Below are positions 25,070-34,105 of a DNA stretch of 64,000 nucleotides, piece after piece; position 1 is the first letter of the stretch; every line of letters starts with the position of its first letter. The stretch is from CADEEX01 sp964577955 (GTDB taxonomy: Bacteria; Acidobacteriota; Vicinamibacteria; Vicinamibacterales; CAVVIG01), in NCBI GenBank assembly GCA_964577955.1, contig CAZOAZ010000028.1, forward strand, positions 1-64,000, written 5' to 3'. The position numbers were made by a program, and so were the translations under genes. The notes beneath the pieces are model-generated. The model searched no databases. It saw only the letters and a list, made by a program, of their open reading frames with translations, and was not told the origin of the DNA.

Positions 25070-26457
25070 CGAGTCACCGCTGGCAGCGTCACGCGAAATT
25101 CGGTCCGGCCGGCATGCGAGCTGCCCTCGATGACGCCGTGATGCCGCTGCACGATGCGGCGGGCGATGTCCAGACCGAGGCCGGTGCCCTGACCGATGTC
25201 CTTGGTCGTGAAGAACGGATCGAAGATCCGTGCGGCAATCTCCGGCGGAATGCCGGGGCCGTCGTCAATCACGCGAACGACCACGTGATGGTCTTCGAGG
25301 ACGGCGCGAATCAGCACGTGGCCGCCGGGGGCGGCGTCGATCGCGTTGTCCACGAGATTCGCCCAGACCTGATTCAGTTCGCCGCCGTAGCCTTCGACGG
25401 TCGGGAGATCGGCTGGGACTTCCAGCTCGATGGTGACGGATCGAGCCCTGGCCTTCGAGCGCAGGACCGTCATCGTGTCGGCCAGCCCCTGCCCGATCGC
25501 AATCGGCTGCAGCGTGTCCTGCTGATTGACGTACGTGAAACCCTTCACTGCCGCGACGAGCGAATGAATGCGCGTGGCAGCGGTGTCGATTTCGGCGACC
25601 AGTTCGCGCACCGTCTGTCCGGCCGCGATGTGGGCCAGCACGGTGCCAAGTTTCTCGCGGCCGACGAGCCGGTCGAGCGATTCGAGATCGGCGGCGCCGA
25701 CATCCGCTGTGACCAGCGCCTCGACTTCGACGCCGGAGACGCCGTGCGCATCCAGCCAGTCGGCGAGCGCGTCCTGGCGGTCAGCGCGCTCGAGGGCCGA
25801 GAGTGTGGCGGCCGCGACCGGCGGACGATTCCGCAGCGCGTCAATCGCCGAGCATTGTTCGTTCGAGAGATTCAGCGTGCAGAACCGCCGCGTCACCGCT
25901 TCGAGCGCCGTGAACTGCGTGGCCAGCGTCTTGGCCGTGCGCGCGACCGCGGACGCCGGGTTGTTGAGTTCGTGCGCGAGGCCCGCGGCCAGACGCCCAA
26001 GCGACAGCATCTTCTCGTCGAGCAGCTCGCTTGACTTGAACACGCGTGCGCGATCGAGCATCACGTGGACGAGCACGGCGGTCAGATCCGGGCAGTCGTG
26101 AATCAGCTGCGGCATCAGATCGCGCGGGACGTGCAGGATCGTCGTCCGCACTTGCGCGACGACGCTGCCGGGCGGTGACTTGATGCGCGAGTAAGGCAGC
26201 ACGCCGGTGACGTCGCCGCCGCGCCACTCCATGACCATCCGGGGACCGCCACCGCGATCGACCTTGATCGTCAGATGCCCGTCGAGGACCACAAACAGTC
26301 CGCGAACGACCCCGCCGCCCGCGGTCATGACCTCCCCGACCTCGAGGATTTCTTCAGTGCCATGCGCGACGAGCCATTCCAACTGCGGGCGCGGGACCTC
26401 GGCCAGCGTTCGGTGCACGGTCAGCCGGTCGAGGAGAGACGGCGTCGTCTGTTCCAT
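25066..26457 (-). CDS. cNMP-binding sensor histidine kinase
   Basis: 463 residues. An N-terminal cyclic-nucleotide-binding-like domain (~20-140; GLFVVLDGHLTIKVDRG) precedes the dimerisation helix with the phospho-acceptor in SLGRLAAGLAHELNNPASAV. An HATPase_c domain contains NLVDNAIDA (N box), DDGPGIPP (G1) and GTGLGLDIA (G2). There is no transmembrane segment, so the kinase is cytosolic. Its ATG overlaps the PrfC stop (TGATG) and its stop overlaps the receiver/reductase start. It is the likely kinase for that fused receiver. Confidence 0.92.
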   Translation of the reverse strand: MEQTTPSLLDRLTVHRTLAEVPRPQLEWLVAHGTEEILEVGEVMTAGGGVVRGLFVVLDGHLTIKVDRGGGPRMVMEWRGGDVTGVLPYSRIKSPPGSVVAQVRTTILHVPRDLMPQLIHDCPDLTAVLVHVMLDRARVFKSSELLDEKMLSLGRLAAGLAHELNNPASAVARTAKTLATQFTALEAVTRRFCTLNLSNEQCSAIDALRNRPPVAAATLSALERADRQDALADWLDAHGVSGVEVEALVTADVGAADLESLDRLVGREKLGTVLAHIAAGQTVRELVAEIDTAATRIHSLVAAVKGFTYVNQQDTLQPIAIGQGLADTMTVLRSKARARSVTIELEVPADLPTVEGYGGELNQVWANLVDNAIDAAPGGHVLIRAVLEDHHVVVRVIDDGPGIPPEIAARIFDPFFTTKDIGQGTGLGLDIARRIVQRHHGVIEGSSHAGRTEFRVTLPAVTR

Positions 26458-28106
26458 CACCGTGAAGGTTTGCCGCCGTCGTTCGGCGATTCGTCCACGA
26501 GCTTGAACTCGGGATTGCGGCGTTCGAAGTACTGCAGGTCCCACTCGGACGCGAACAGGATGACCTGGCGTTCCTGGCGGTCGGTGGCGACCACGTTTGA
26601 TCCGCCCAGCGCCGGAATCTCGACCTGGCGGTTCTCCGGCCAGCGCGCGCACGTGTAGCCCGCCTGATCGACGGCAATCTCGACGCCGTACTCGTTCTTC
26701 ATGCGGCTGACGATGACGTCGAACTGCAGGGCACCCACGACGCCGACGATCGGTTCGCGCCGGCCGAGGCTGACGTAGTAGACCTGCATCAGCCCTTCTT
26801 CTTCGAGCTGCTGCAGCCCGTCGTCGAACTGCTTGACCCGGGCGTCGAGCAGGCGGACGCGTCCGAAGTGGGCGGCGGCGAAGCGGGGGAGCGGCGGGTA
26901 ACGCAGCGGTGTGCCGGTGAACAGCGTATCGCCGATGGCGAAGGCGCCGGGGTTGGCGAGGCCGATGATGTCGCCGGCATATGCGACGTTGATTGTTTCG
27001 CGATCGCGGCCGAAGAAGCGGTAGGCGCGCGAGGCCCGCAGCGTTTTGCCGAGGCGGCCGTTGACGAGCGCCATGTCTTTCGTAAAGCGGCCGGAGCAGA
27101 CGCGCACGAATGCCACGCGATCGCGGTGGCGCGGGTCCATGTTTGCCTGGATCTTGAACACGAACCCGGTGAACTGCTCGTCGGTGGGTTCGATGACGCC
27201 GACATCGCTCACGTGCGGCTGCGGCGCCGGCGCCAGTTCCAGCAGGGCGTCGAGAAACGGTTCGAGCCCGAAGTTGGTCAACGCGCTGCCGAAAAAGACC
27301 GGCGTCTGTGTGCCGGACCGATAGGCGGCCGAATCGAACGGCGTGCCTACGCCGCGAATGAAGTCCACGGACTCGCGGAAGTGGGCGTAGAGATCCTCGC
27401 CGATCATCTCCTGGGCTTCGGGAGAGTCGAGCGACGCCATTTCCACGGGCGCGCGGAATTGCCCCTGCGCCTCCCGTTCGTAGCGGAGCAGCGTCTGCTG
27501 CTTCAGGTCGTAGACGCCGCGGAACCGCTCGGCGCTCCCGATCGGCCAGTTGACCGGCGCTGCGCTGATGCCGAGATTGCTCTCGAGATCGTCGAGAAGT
27601 TCGAGCGGATCGCGCGCCGGGCTGTCGAACTTGTTGATGAAGGTCAGGATCGGCAGGCGGTGGCGGCGGCAGACGTCGAAGAGCTTGCGCGTCTGTGCCT
27701 CGACGCCTTTCGCGGCATCGATCACCATCACCACGCTGTCGGCGGCGATGAGGGCGCGGTAGGTGTCTTCGCTGAAGTCCTGGTGGCCGGGTGTGTCGAG
27801 CAGCGACAGGCGCCGCCCGCGCAGCTCGAATTCGAGCGCCGCCGAGGCGATGGAGATGCCGCGCTCCTGCTCGAGCGCCATCCAGTCCGAAGTCGCATGA
27901 CGGCGGCTCTTGCGGGCCCGCACGGCGCCGGCCAGCTCGATCGCGCCGCCGTACAGCAGCAGCTTCTCGGTCAGCGTCGTCTTGCCGGCGTCGGGATGCG
28001 AGATGATCGCAAACGTCCGGCGCCGGCCGACTTCGCGCTCGAGTTCGGCGAATTCCGACGAGTCCTGTGACGACGGTTCCGCCGATGGGTCAACTGTGCG
28101 TGTCAT
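26457..28106 (-). CDS. prfC: Peptide chain release factor 3
   Basis: 549 residues of a translational GTPase. The P-loop is SHPDAGKTTLTEK, G2/G3 are EQERGISI and DTPGHQDFSEDTYR, and G4 is NKFD. The long insert with TNFGLEPFLDALLELAPAP and the C-terminal GALQFDVIVSRMKNEYGVE identify RF3 rather than EF-G. RF3 recycles RF1/RF2 after termination. The ATG at 28106 is chosen, the earlier frame being short spurious sequence. It is located 23 bases after secA and overlaps the kinase gene. Confidence 0.94.
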   Translation of the reverse strand: MTRTVDPSAEPSSQDSSEFAELEREVGRRRTFAIISHPDAGKTTLTEKLLLYGGAIELAGAVRARKSRRHATSDWMALEQERGISIASAALEFELRGRRLSLLDTPGHQDFSEDTYRALIAADSVVMVIDAAKGVEAQTRKLFDVCRRHRLPILTFINKFDSPARDPLELLDDLESNLGISAAPVNWPIGSAERFRGVYDLKQQTLLRYEREAQGQFRAPVEMASLDSPEAQEMIGEDLYAHFRESVDFIRGVGTPFDSAAYRSGTQTPVFFGSALTNFGLEPFLDALLELAPAPQPHVSDVGVIEPTDEQFTGFVFKIQANMDPRHRDRVAFVRVCSGRFTKDMALVNGRLGKTLRASRAYRFFGRDRETINVAYAGDIIGLANPGAFAIGDTLFTGTPLRYPPLPRFAAAHFGRVRLLDARVKQFDDGLQQLEEEGLMQVYYVSLGRREPIVGVVGALQFDVIVSRMKNEYGVEIAVDQAGYTCARWPENRQVEIPALGGSNVVATDRQERQVILFASEWDLQYFERRNPEFKLVDESPNDGGKPSR

Positions 28107-28129
28107 TCGATCCGTGGGGGAAATGTGAA

Positions 28130-30574
28130 TTATATCCGGCGCGGCGGGCGCTTTCGCCAGAGCCGCTCGACAAGGCCCCAAAGCAGGAGGAGCGGCCCCA
28201 TGGTGGCGGCGGCATAGATCGCGATCGTCGTCCGCCCGCCTCCCGTGAGCATCATGCCGATCTGGTTCTTGAACGGGTCGTCGTTGACGAGATACGTCCA
28301 GGTCGACGACGGCCCTTTGAGGTCGAGGGCGTCGAGATCGAGACGCCGGTCGTGCACGCGCACGGCCTCCAGCGCCGTCGCGCCTTCTTCACGCACCGCC
28401 AGCCTGAGCCGCTGGTTGGCGAGTTCGAGCTCGGTCGTGAATCGGCTCAACGGATCCTGGCCGCCCAGCGCCACCAGATGGATGCCCTCACGCAGGTCGG
28501 CGGCAAGCGCAAGGTGGTTACGCCACACTCGATCGATGGTCGCGAGCAGAACGCGGCGCTCAGCGTCGTCGACGGCCGCTTCGCCGACCTGCGCCACAAG
28601 CGCACCGTGCCGCACCTGGTCATCGCCCCACAGTCCCGGGTGGATTTCACCCGTGAGGATGCCTTGTCTGAAGCCCATGATGTCCTGGCGGTGGCGCTCG
28701 ATGACCGAGGCGTAGCGCCACAGCGTCTTCCGGATTTCGTAGTTCTGGCCCTCGATGATCCGCTGCGCACGGGCGACTTCATTGGTGACCGCCGGGTCGT
28801 CGATGGGCTCTTCGCGCGACAGCTTTGAGACGCGCTCGCCGAGGAGGCCGGCGATGCCATATCGCACCAGCAGATCGTCCTCGAGGCTGACGAAGAAACG
28901 CGACTCTCCCGGATCGCCCTGCCGGCCGGCCCGGCCGCGTAACTGCAGATCGACGCGCAGGCTTTCGTGCCGGTTGGTGCCGATGACGTAGAGTCCGCCA
29001 AGCGCGGCCACGCGGGCGTGACTCTCGGGCGTGCCGTCGCCGAGGCGGATGTCAGTGCCGCGGCCGGCCATGTGGGTCGAAATGGTGACCGCGCCTGGAG
29101 CGCCCGCCGCCGCGACGATCCGGGCCTCCTCAAAGTCATTTCTGGCGTTCAGCACGTGGCACGCCACGCCCGTCTCGCGAAGTCGCTGGGCAAGGCGCTC
29201 GGACTCTTCGACCGTCAGCGTGCCGACGAGCACCGGACGGCCGCCGGCGTGCGCACCGACGACCGCCGCCACCACCGCGCGCTCTTTCACGTCGCGCCTG
29301 GCGAACACGACGTCGGGATGGTCGACGCGAATCATCGGGCGGTGCGTCGGGACGACGACGACTTCCAGGCCGTACATCTGGTACAGCTCACGCGCGGCGG
29401 TTTGCGCCGTCCCAGTCATCCCGCAGATCCACTCGTAGCCCTGCAGAAAATGCTGGGTGGTGATGGAGTTGAGGATCCGGCCATCGCCCTGACGCTCGAG
29501 CCCTTCCTTGGCTTCGAGCGCCGCCTGGAGGCCATCCGGCCAGTGGCGGTCCGCGACCACACGACCCGTGAACTCGTCGACGACGCCGATGCGGCCGTCG
29601 CGCACGATGTAGTCGACGTCGCGGCTGAGGAGCGCGCGCGCGTGGAGCGCGCAATTCAGCTCGGTCAGGCGAGCCAGGTGCTCCGCGCCGTGGAGGTTGC
29701 CGATGCCGAGCTGCCGTTCGACGAACCGGACTCCGGCGTCGGTCAGCTCGACGTTCCGCTTGTACTCGTCGAGATCGAAGTGCACGCCAGGCGTTAGCGA
29801 TGCGACGAGCGCGGCCATCTGACGTGTCGGCGACTCTTCGCGGTCGATGCTGCCGGCAATCACCAGTGGGACCCGCGCTTCGTCGATGAGGAGCGAATCC
29901 GCTTCGTCGACGATGGCGACATGAAACCGACGATGGACGAGAGCCAACGGATCGGTCGCCAGCAGATCCCGCAGGTGGTCGAACCCCGCCTCCTTGGCAG
30001 TGACGTAGGTGATGTCGGCGGCGTAAGCCTCGCGCCGTTCGGCTGCAGGCGTGTCGTGTTGAACGAACGCCACGGAGAGGCCGAGGAGGTTGTAGACCGG
30101 TTTCATCCATTCCGCGTCGCGTCGAGCAAGGTAGTCGTTGACCGTCAGGACGTGCACGCCCTTCCCGGCGAGGGCTTCGAGCGCCGCCGGCAGGACCGCT
30201 GCCAAGGTCTTGCCTTCTCCGGTCTGCATGTCGACGATCCGGCCGTCGTCGAGCGCCAGCGCGCCAAGGATCTGTTCGTCGAACGGCCGCAATCCCAGCG
30301 CGCGGTGTGCTGCTTCACGCGCCAGCGCGAAGAATTCGGCGCGGAAGCTCTCGAGACGGACTGATTCCTGAATGGCTCGCCGGCATAGCTGCCGCGCGCG
30401 GTCAGTCAGCGTGTCGTCGCTGTAGCCTGCGAACGTGGGACCGTGAGCGTCGATCTCACGAAGTTGCCCGTCGTACGTGCTGAGGTCGAAATGGACGGGC
30501 GTGCCCTGCAAACGCGCGAGCCGCTCCCGCCAGCCGATGGGGTTTCTAACGGAGCGGCGAATCTTCTCCTCCAC
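28130..30574 (-). CDS. SecA-type translocase ATPase with C-terminal membrane segment
   Basis: 814 residues. Walker A is MQTGEGKTLA (~116), DEAD-type box IVDEADSLLIDEAR, and helicase motif VI-like TISTHMAGRGTDIRLG and LQLRGRAGRQGDPGESRFF. The C-terminus lacks the zinc-binding tail of housekeeping SecA and ends in a hydrophobic stretch (IAIYAAATMGPLLLLWGLVE) followed by KRPPRRI. This suggests an accessory, membrane-anchored SecA. The GTG start at 30574 has GGGAGG six bases upstream. The frame to 30697 is REP-encoded (SGQAEACPY...). Confidence 0.93.
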   Translation of the reverse strand: MEEKIRRSVRNPIGWRERLARLQGTPVHFDLSTYDGQLREIDAHGPTFAGYSDDTLTDRARQLCRRAIQESVRLESFRAEFFALAREAAHRALGLRPFDEQILGALALDDGRIVDMQTGEGKTLAAVLPAALEALAGKGVHVLTVNDYLARRDAEWMKPVYNLLGLSVAFVQHDTPAAERREAYAADITYVTAKEAGFDHLRDLLATDPLALVHRRFHVAIVDEADSLLIDEARVPLVIAGSIDREESPTRQMAALVASLTPGVHFDLDEYKRNVELTDAGVRFVERQLGIGNLHGAEHLARLTELNCALHARALLSRDVDYIVRDGRIGVVDEFTGRVVADRHWPDGLQAALEAKEGLERQGDGRILNSITTQHFLQGYEWICGMTGTAQTAARELYQMYGLEVVVVPTHRPMIRVDHPDVVFARRDVKERAVVAAVVGAHAGGRPVLVGTLTVEESERLAQRLRETGVACHVLNARNDFEEARIVAAAGAPGAVTISTHMAGRGTDIRLGDGTPESHARVAALGGLYVIGTNRHESLRVDLQLRGRAGRQGDPGESRFFVSLEDDLLVRYGIAGLLGERVSKLSREEPIDDPAVTNEVARAQRIIEGQNYEIRKTLWRYASVIERHRQDIMGFRQGILTGEIHPGLWGDDQVRHGALVAQVGEAAVDDAERRVLLATIDRVWRNHLALAADLREGIHLVALGGQDPLSRFTTELELANQRLRLAVREEGATALEAVRVHDRRLDLDALDLKGPSSTWTYLVNDDPFKNQIGMMLTGGGRTTIAIYAAATMGPLLLLWGLVERLWRKRPPRRI

Positions 30575-30633
30575 GATGTCCTCCCTCGTGACATGTGTCA
30601 CGCCGATCCGGACGGATCGGTGCCTCGTTGTTT

Positions 30634-30660
30634 CGGTAGGGACAGCCTTTAGGCTGTCCG
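30634..30660. repeat. REP-like palindrome, family A
   Basis: CGGTAGGGACAGCCTTTAGG then CTGTCCG, upstream of the SecA gene and next to the copy at 30666-30692. Confidence 0.82.
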
Positions 30661-30665
30661 AACTT

Positions 30666-30692
30666 CGGTAGGGACAGGCTTCAGCCTGTCCG
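30666..30692. repeat. REP-like palindrome, family A
   Basis: CGGTAGGGACAGGCTTCAGC then CTGTCCG, in direct tandem with the copy at 30634-30660. It ends just before the small membrane-protein stop at 30694. Confidence 0.82.
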
Positions 30693-30693
30693 C

Positions 30694-30930
30694 TCAAGCG
30701 ATTGAGGGAGGAGCGCGGAAGAAGTCGATCGAGAGGAGCGCGACTGGCCGTTCGTCAGATTGCGCGGCGATGCGGCGGACGATGACGGTCGCGACGATCG
30801 GGATCACGAGCCCGGCGAAGGCCAGGACGGCTGCAGCGGTGCTCGAAGACAGCGCCGGCGCGAACGCGGTGAGAACCGCGACGACGAGGACGACGAGAAT
30901 CAGCGATCGGCGGGCCCGCAGCGTCCGCAT
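30694..30930 (-). CDS. Small membrane protein
   Basis: 78 residues with two hydrophobic helices (SLILVVLVVAVLTAFAPAL and AVLAFAGLVIPIVATVIV) and an arginine-rich N-terminus. No family is recognised. It lies upstream of the SecA operon, separated from it by two REP-like palindromes. Confidence 0.55.
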   Translation of the reverse strand: MRTLRARRSLILVVLVVAVLTAFAPALSSSTAAAVLAFAGLVIPIVATVIVRRIAAQSDERPVALLSIDFFRAPPSIA

Positions 30931-31047
30931 GGTGCTTGAAGCGTATTTTACGACCTATTCGCCAATGCTCAGCTAGTGCCGCTCAGGAATCGTTTAGGAT
31001 GTGGATGCCAGCGCCCTCGCGGACCTCGCCTGCCGCAGGAGTACGAC

Positions 31048-31575
31048 ATGACCGCAGCCCATCGTCTCTGGACCACCGGAACCCTGATCGTGTGTTTGCT
31101 CGGACCCCAGGCGACCGCCTTCGCGAGCGAGAACGATCTCGACGCCGCGCCCGTTGTCGTGGACGCGTCGACGGTGGACGTCTCGTTCGTGCGCACGGCG
31201 ATGGATCTGCCGCCAACGCCCATCGGCGACGCGATCCATGATGCCAGCCCGCTCCTCGCGTCGACGACCGTCGATGTCTGGTCGCATGCGCTCGCGACCG
31301 ACAGCACGGTGCTCGAACAGCGCGGCTATGGCGGCGGCCGCCGTGGCGGTCGCGGCGGACGCGCGGTCGGACGCGCCGGCGCCGCGCTGATCGCGATGAC
31401 CGTTGGTGCCGCGGCGTCAATCACTGGCGGAGCATTGCTCGTCTACGCGAATCGCCCGGAATGCCGTGGCCGGTCGTACCTGAACGGCTGCGGCTACGGC
31501 TTCAAGGTCGTGGGTGGTGCGGTGCTGACGGCGGGCTTTGTCGGAATGGTGGCGGGCGCGCTGTCGTTCAAGTAG
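31048..31575 (+). CDS. Secreted/membrane glycine-rich protein
   Basis: 175 residues. A signal peptide (TTGTLIVCLLGPQATAFA) is followed by a polar region and a Gly/Arg stretch (YGGGRRGGRGGRAVG). Two hydrophobic segments follow (LIAMTVGAAASITGGALLVY and AVLTAGFVGMVAGAL) flanking a disulphide-like loop (PECRGRSYLNGCGYG). AGGAG precedes the ATG by eight bases. The pattern resembles small envelope proteins with paired glycine-zipper helices; function unknown. Confidence 0.72.
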   Translation: MTAAHRLWTTGTLIVCLLGPQATAFASENDLDAAPVVVDASTVDVSFVRTAMDLPPTPIGDAIHDASPLLASTTVDVWSHALATDSTVLEQRGYGGGRRGGRGGRAVGRAGAALIAMTVGAAASITGGALLVYANRPECRGRSYLNGCGYGFKVVGGAVLTAGFVGMVAGALSFK

Positions 31576-31590
31576 GGCGAGATCCGAGTG

Positions 31591-31618
31591 GTGGGGTCCG
31601 GCTCAGGCCGGATCCCAC
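31591..31618. repeat. REP-like palindrome, family B
   Basis: GGGGTCCGGCTCAGGCCGGA then TCCCAC, an extended stem in the convergent gap between the glycine-rich and propeller genes. It may act as a transcription-end hairpin, although no T-run is present. Confidence 0.8.
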
Positions 31619-31629
31619 AAGAAGGCAGT

Positions 31630-32799
31630 CTACGCGCGGCGGCGGCGGAGCACGTCGTCCAGCCGCCGGAGCGGCGCGGTCACCCGCCACGACCTGCTGT
31701 TCCGCATGTCCTGAATCGCTTCCTTCGTGTCGCGTGCCTTGACGTTGATGCGGTGGTATTCCTGCAGCACGCTCAATTCGCTCGCGAGATCCAACGCTCG
31801 CTGGTCGGCGGCCGTTCCGTTGGTTGTCGCGAATTCGAGCACCGCCTTCAGATCGAAAAAGGCGACCGGCTGATGTTCGGACGTGAGTACGAGGACCGAT
31901 TCAGCGCTGTCGATGTCCAGTCCCTTTGGTCCGCCTTCCTGAAGGTTGTGATTGCCGCGACGGAAGCTCTCGCGCTCCATGATCTGGATGCTCGCCAGCG
32001 GATGATGGACGCCCTGCCAGCCGTCGGGATCCTGACGGAACACATTGATGTACTGCGTGCCGGCGTCGGCGACGATCAGAAACCGCCCGTTACGGGTGAA
32101 CCGCAGCCCGTGCGGATAGCGCACCGGACGCAGAATCGCCCGCGGCTGGCTCTCGCCGTCGAGGTCTGACGCCCGCGAGTACAGAAGCACGTTGTGGTGC
32201 CCGTGGTTGCTGACGGCGATCCATTCGCGGTCGTGGCTCACCGCGACACCGTCAGGAATATCAAGAAAGGTTCGAAGCAGCACGCGGCCGTCGTCCGCGG
32301 TGGCCCGCGGATTCTTGAGCGCGTGCGCGGTCACCGTATGCGCGGTGTTGTTGCAGATCAGGACGTCGATCGTGCCGTCAGGATTCTGCGACACGCAGAC
32401 CGACCCGGGGGCTCTCAGGAGGTTCTGTCCACCAGCCGGCCAGGTCGCAAGCGGCGTCACGTCCACGACGGGCATCGACGGCTGCCCCGGCGGCAGCGCG
32501 AACGTCGTGACGTCGCCGGATCGATTGCTGACGATCAGGGTGTGGTCGTCGAGGAAGTCGAGACCATGCGGCAGCTTGAGCGCTTTCGCGGCCAGCACGA
32601 CGCCGCCGGTCAACGTAATCCGCGGCCGGGCGCCGGTCGACGAGATCTCGATGTCGAAGACCGAGAGACGGTTCCGGGCGAAGCCGGCGACAGCCAGCCG
32701 CCGGTTGTCCGGCGAGAGGCGGATGTCTTCCGTCCGGCCGAGCGCGTTGATCGCCTCGCGCACCGGTGCGGGCGCAGTGTAGGAAAGTTCTTCGAACAT
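31630..32799 (-). CDS. Beta-propeller protein with SWRxTxPLR tail
   Basis: 389 residues, no signal peptide. Repeating blade motifs (IRLSPDNRRLAVAGFARNRLSVFDIE, PHGLRFTRNGRFLIVADAGTQYINVFR) indicate a 6- to 7-bladed lactonase-like propeller. After a helical segment (~345-365) the end reads SRSWRVTAPLRRLDDVLRRRR. This SWRxTxPLR signature is a short motif known from many bacterial glycosyltransferases. A role tied to surface-glycan synthesis is therefore an inference. It is divergent from the metallohydrolase at 32898. Confidence 0.8.
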   Translation of the reverse strand: MFEELSYTAPAPVREAINALGRTEDIRLSPDNRRLAVAGFARNRLSVFDIEISSTGARPRITLTGGVVLAAKALKLPHGLDFLDDHTLIVSNRSGDVTTFALPPGQPSMPVVDVTPLATWPAGGQNLLRAPGSVCVSQNPDGTIDVLICNNTAHTVTAHALKNPRATADDGRVLLRTFLDIPDGVAVSHDREWIAVSNHGHHNVLLYSRASDLDGESQPRAILRPVRYPHGLRFTRNGRFLIVADAGTQYINVFRQDPDGWQGVHHPLASIQIMERESFRRGNHNLQEGGPKGLDIDSAESVLVLTSEHQPVAFFDLKAVLEFATTNGTAADQRALDLASELSVLQEYHRINVKARDTKEAIQDMRNSRSWRVTAPLRRLDDVLRRRRA

Positions 32800-32897
32800 C
32801 GGCGCTTCTTCGAGTCTATCGTCGCCGGCGTTGCTCCGCTCGAATTTCGATTGAACCGGGATGCAAACCCGCGCAAGATCGGCCGCGCGGAGGAGGC

Positions 32898-34079
32898 ATG
32901 GTCAATCGGCGGCAGTTCATCCGGGTCGCGAGTGCGTCGGCCGCAGCGGTGGCGGCATCCCGGGCGACGCTGCTCGGTCAGCCGGCGCGGTACGACCTCC
33001 TGATCAAGGGCGGGCGAGTCGTCGACCCGTCGCTTCGTCTCGACGCGGTTCGCGACGTAGCCATTGCCGCCGGTCGCATCGCTGCGGTTGAGCCGAGTAT
33101 CACCGTGGCCGCGACCCAGACGATCGACGCACGGAGCAAGATTGTCGTGCCCGGCCTGCTCGACGTCCACTCGCACGCGGCCCGGGTCGCAAACGGCGCC
33201 GCCCAGAATCTTGCCGACGGCGTCACCGGATTCATCGACGCCGGCTCACAGGGCGCCGACCGCATTGCCGACGTCCTGGCGACGCTGCGCGCCGCGCCGC
33301 AACCGTGCCGGGCGCTCGTCAACATCGGCCGCGCCGGGATTCTCGGCGGCGGCGACACGATGGATCTGGCGCGCGCGGACGTCGCGGCGGCGCGCGACGC
33401 CATCGCGAAGAACCGCGACTTGGTCGTCGGCGTCAAGGCACGGCTGTCGCGCGATGTCGCCGGTCCCAACGACTACGAAGTGTTGAAGCGCGCGCAGGAG
33501 GTGGTGGCGCCGTTCAACCTTCCGGTGATGATCCACATGGGACAAACCATGTCACCGCTCGGCAAGCTGGACCTGTTGAAGCCAGGCGACATCGTCACGC
33601 ACATGTTCGCCCCGCCGCCCAACAGCATCGTCGACGATAACGGACGGATTCTGCCCGAAGTGCTGGCGGCGCGGCGGCGCGGCGTCTGGTTCGATCTCGG
33701 CAACGGCCGCACCGGCCATCTGCGCTGGGACATCGTCGAGAAGGTGCTGCAGGCCGGGTTCTGGCCGGATACGTTTTCCACGGACTGGACCGCGGAGGGG
33801 CGGACCGCGCAGGTGTTCGACTTCCCGAACGTGATGTCGAAGTTTCTGGACTTCGGGATGACGCTCGAACAGGTCGTCGCGCGAGCGACGGTGAACGCGT
33901 CGCGCATCTTCGAGGTCTTCCGCGATCGCGGAACCCTCAACGTCGGCGCTCCCGCGGACGTGGCGATCCTCGAACTCCGCCGCGGCTCGTTTGAATTCGT
34001 CGACAATTTCTCAAATGTTCGGACTGGTCAGCAGCGTTTGTTTCCCAGCGGCACGATTCTCGGTGGCGTCCGGCTGTAG
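32898..34079 (+). CDS. Secreted amidohydrolase, dihydroorotase-like
   Basis: 393 residues. The N-terminus VNRRQFIRVASASAAAVAAS looks like a Tat-type signal. Metal-site elements are LLDVHSHAAR (HxH), VGVKAR (lysine strand), MIHMGQT, THMFAPP and FSTDWTAEG. The sequence resembles the amidohydrolase/deacetylase and D-aminoacylase subgroup; substrate unknown. The start has AGGAGG immediately upstream. The NHL-propeller gene begins 27 bases downstream, suggesting an operon. Confidence 0.88.
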   Translation: MVNRRQFIRVASASAAAVAASRATLLGQPARYDLLIKGGRVVDPSLRLDAVRDVAIAAGRIAAVEPSITVAATQTIDARSKIVVPGLLDVHSHAARVANGAAQNLADGVTGFIDAGSQGADRIADVLATLRAAPQPCRALVNIGRAGILGGGDTMDLARADVAAARDAIAKNRDLVVGVKARLSRDVAGPNDYEVLKRAQEVVAPFNLPVMIHMGQTMSPLGKLDLLKPGDIVTHMFAPPPNSIVDDNGRILPEVLAARRRGVWFDLGNGRTGHLRWDIVEKVLQAGFWPDTFSTDWTAEGRTAQVFDFPNVMSKFLDFGMTLEQVVARATVNASRIFEVFRDRGTLNVGAPADVAILELRRGSFEFVDNFSNVRTGQQRLFPSGTILGGVRL

Positions 34080-34105
34080 CCGGAGTGCGGATTTCGGAGA
34101 ATTCC

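Noticed and set aside
23753..25141. Plus-strand open frame over the receiver-reductase gene
   Set aside because: Shadow of the minus-strand flavoprotein; no motif and unusual residue content.
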